7,132 nucleotides of DNA, from contig DNSU01000188.1 of assembly GCA_003499585.1 (NCBI GenBank), positions 10,698 through 17,829 on the forward strand, read 5' to 3'. Below, piece after piece: positions 6,262 through 7,132 of this stretch. The position numbers were made by a program, and so were the translations under genes. The notes under the pieces were generated by a model that was given only the letters and a program-made list of their open reading frames with translations, had not been told where the DNA came from and made no database searches. Each line of letters opens with the position of its first letter. The stretch's first letter is position 1. This DNA is from Cyanobacteria bacterium UBA9579 (GTDB taxonomy: Bacteria; Cyanobacteriota; Vampirovibrionia; Gastranaerophilales; UBA9579).

Positions 6262-6370
6262 CATATAAAAAGTGATATTTTAAGATTATTTAAAATTACT
6301 CTAAAATCAATTGTTCTCCTCTGTAGTTCATGAAAAGATTGAAAAGTCTGGAATAGAGCAGGGGAAAAAG

Positions 6371-7102
6371 ATGAATAGAGTTGAGTTTGTGACGAACGCA
6401 GGGGGCGTTTTCAAAACTAACAAGGGGTACAAAGGGCTTAATGGCACTGACAAAGATAAAATTTTTTGGGGCTTTCATTCTAAATACCAAGACAGTCACG
6501 GGATATATTCAGGAGTTCCCACTGATCAACTTATTCTTAGCAATCAAAAAAGTATTGAACACGTGACTCCAAAGAGTGTTCTTCAAAAATATTTGAGAAG
6601 AACTTCTGATAAAGCAACTTCACAAGGGGCAACAGTTAATCCTTTTAACCTTTTCCCGGCAGACAGAGATATTAATTCAAAAAGAGGGAACTCCCCTTTT
6701 GACTTTGATGGGGACAAAGTAGTAGTAAAATTTACAAGCCCCAAGTTTAAATTCAAAGATTTTGGCCTTGATAAAGATAATGAATGGGTAATCCCTAAAG
6801 AATCCAGAGGAGATATAGCCCGCTCCATTCTGTATATGAACTTAGTCTACAATTTAAAAAAGATATATGGCAATAAAACCGAAACATTAAAACAATGGGC
6901 TATACAAGATCCACCGAGCAAGGAAGAAACGGATTATAACGAATGGGTGAAAAAAAATATAGGCATTCAAAATCCATTCCTTTCCCCAAACGGAAAAGAA
7001 TTACTAAAGGATGAAAGATTGCTTGAAGAACTTTCTTCTGATAAAAATTCTTCTGATCAAAAGCTTCCTGAGCATTTTCACAACTTTAACGATTTTAGAT
7101 AA
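6371..7102 (+). CDS. Endonuclease I family (EndA/Vvn-like) beta-beta-alpha metal nuclease, no signal peptide
   Basis: Predicted divalent-metal-dependent, non-specific nuclease of the endonuclease I family. Family hallmarks are present in order across 243 residues. First is the catalytic Glu-His pair in SIEHVTPKS (61-69, general base His64). The metal-binding half follows in NPFNLFPADRDINSKRGN (90-107), which parallels the Asn-Leu-x-Pro and Asn-x-x-Arg-x-Asn pattern of EndA and Vvn. Next is WVIPKESRGDIARSILYMNL (139-158), matching the conserved Pro-x-x-x-x-Gly-Asp-x-Ala-Arg helix. Last is LKQWAIQDPPSKEETDYNEW leading to QNPFLS (173-204). The C-terminal 40 residues are charged and probably disordered. 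The ATG at 6371 is chosen because AGGGGA lies six bases upstream; the TTG at 6311 lacks a ribosome site. Neither start gives a signal peptide, which is unusual for a family whose known members are exported. Domain call strong; cellular role unknown. Confidence 0.88.
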   Translation: MNRVEFVTNAGGVFKTNKGYKGLNGTDKDKIFWGFHSKYQDSHGIYSGVPTDQLILSNQKSIEHVTPKSVLQKYLRRTSDKATSQGATVNPFNLFPADRDINSKRGNSPFDFDGDKVVVKFTSPKFKFKDFGLDKDNEWVIPKESRGDIARSILYMNLVYNLKKIYGNKTETLKQWAIQDPPSKEETDYNEWVKKNIGIQNPFLSPNGKELLKDERLLEELSSDKNSSDQKLPEHFHNFNDFR

Positions 7103-7132
7103 CTAATATCTAAGAAGCTGTCTTGTTAAAGT

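Noticed and set aside
6311..6370. TTG start adding 20 residues to the nuclease
   Set aside because: No Shine-Dalgarno sequence precedes it. AGGGGA precedes the ATG at 6371, and the extension does not create a signal peptide.
6371..7132. Nuclease gene as part of a toxin-immunity or defence system
   Set aside because: No partner gene, secretion domain or repeat array is visible, and the window ends 30 bases after the stop, so the idea cannot be supported here.

Overview
The window is AT-rich bacterial DNA with short intergenic gaps, GGAG-type ribosome binding sites and some TTG starts. No single gene fixes the organism. The best hint is the 206-residue protein at 4933-5553. After a polar, disordered N-terminus it carries a short Phe-x-Gly element (ISFSGK). 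I recall this N-terminal pattern as frequent in non-photosynthetic relatives of Cyanobacteria (Vampirovibrionia, formerly Melainabacteria, including Gastranaerophilales). The assignment is a low-to-moderate confidence inference. I see no phage, insertion sequence, CRISPR or structural RNA signature.

Layout. Bases 1-709 (+) hold the C-terminal part of an APC-superfamily amino acid permease that runs off the left edge. Four genes then lie on the minus strand between 706 and 4686. In transcription order they are a 90-residue orphan (4686-4414), a 99-residue orphan (4316-4017), an 887-residue P2-type cation-transporting ATPase (3928-1265) and a 158-residue orphan (1182-706). The stop codon of the last overlaps the permease stop codon tail to tail. 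Three genes follow on the plus strand: the 206-residue orphan with the Phe-x-Gly element, closed by a strong hairpin (5573-5608); a PEBP/YbhB-YbcL family protein (5768-6223); and an endonuclease I family nuclease (6371-7102).

How the genes relate. The permease and the ATPase are inner-membrane transporters, but nothing ties them into one pathway. The three small minus-strand genes may be co-transcribed with the ATPase or may have their own promoters; gaps of 82-97 bases leave both open. The plus-strand genes look like separate transcription units.

What deserves attention. (1) The ATPase keeps the whole catalytic machinery, but several membrane residues that bind Ca2+ in SERCA are replaced and an extra Asp appears in M6, so a plain calcium-pump label is not safe. 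(2) A nearly perfect 34-bp palindrome sits directly upstream of the ATPase ribosome binding site. (3) The endonuclease I family member has no signal peptide, although characterised relatives are exported. (4) Four orphan proteins, one with the Phe-x-Gly element, have no recognisable function. I found no convincing multi-gene defence or biosynthetic system. No stretch of 300 bases or more lacks a gene; the largest gaps are 4687-4932 and 5554-5767.
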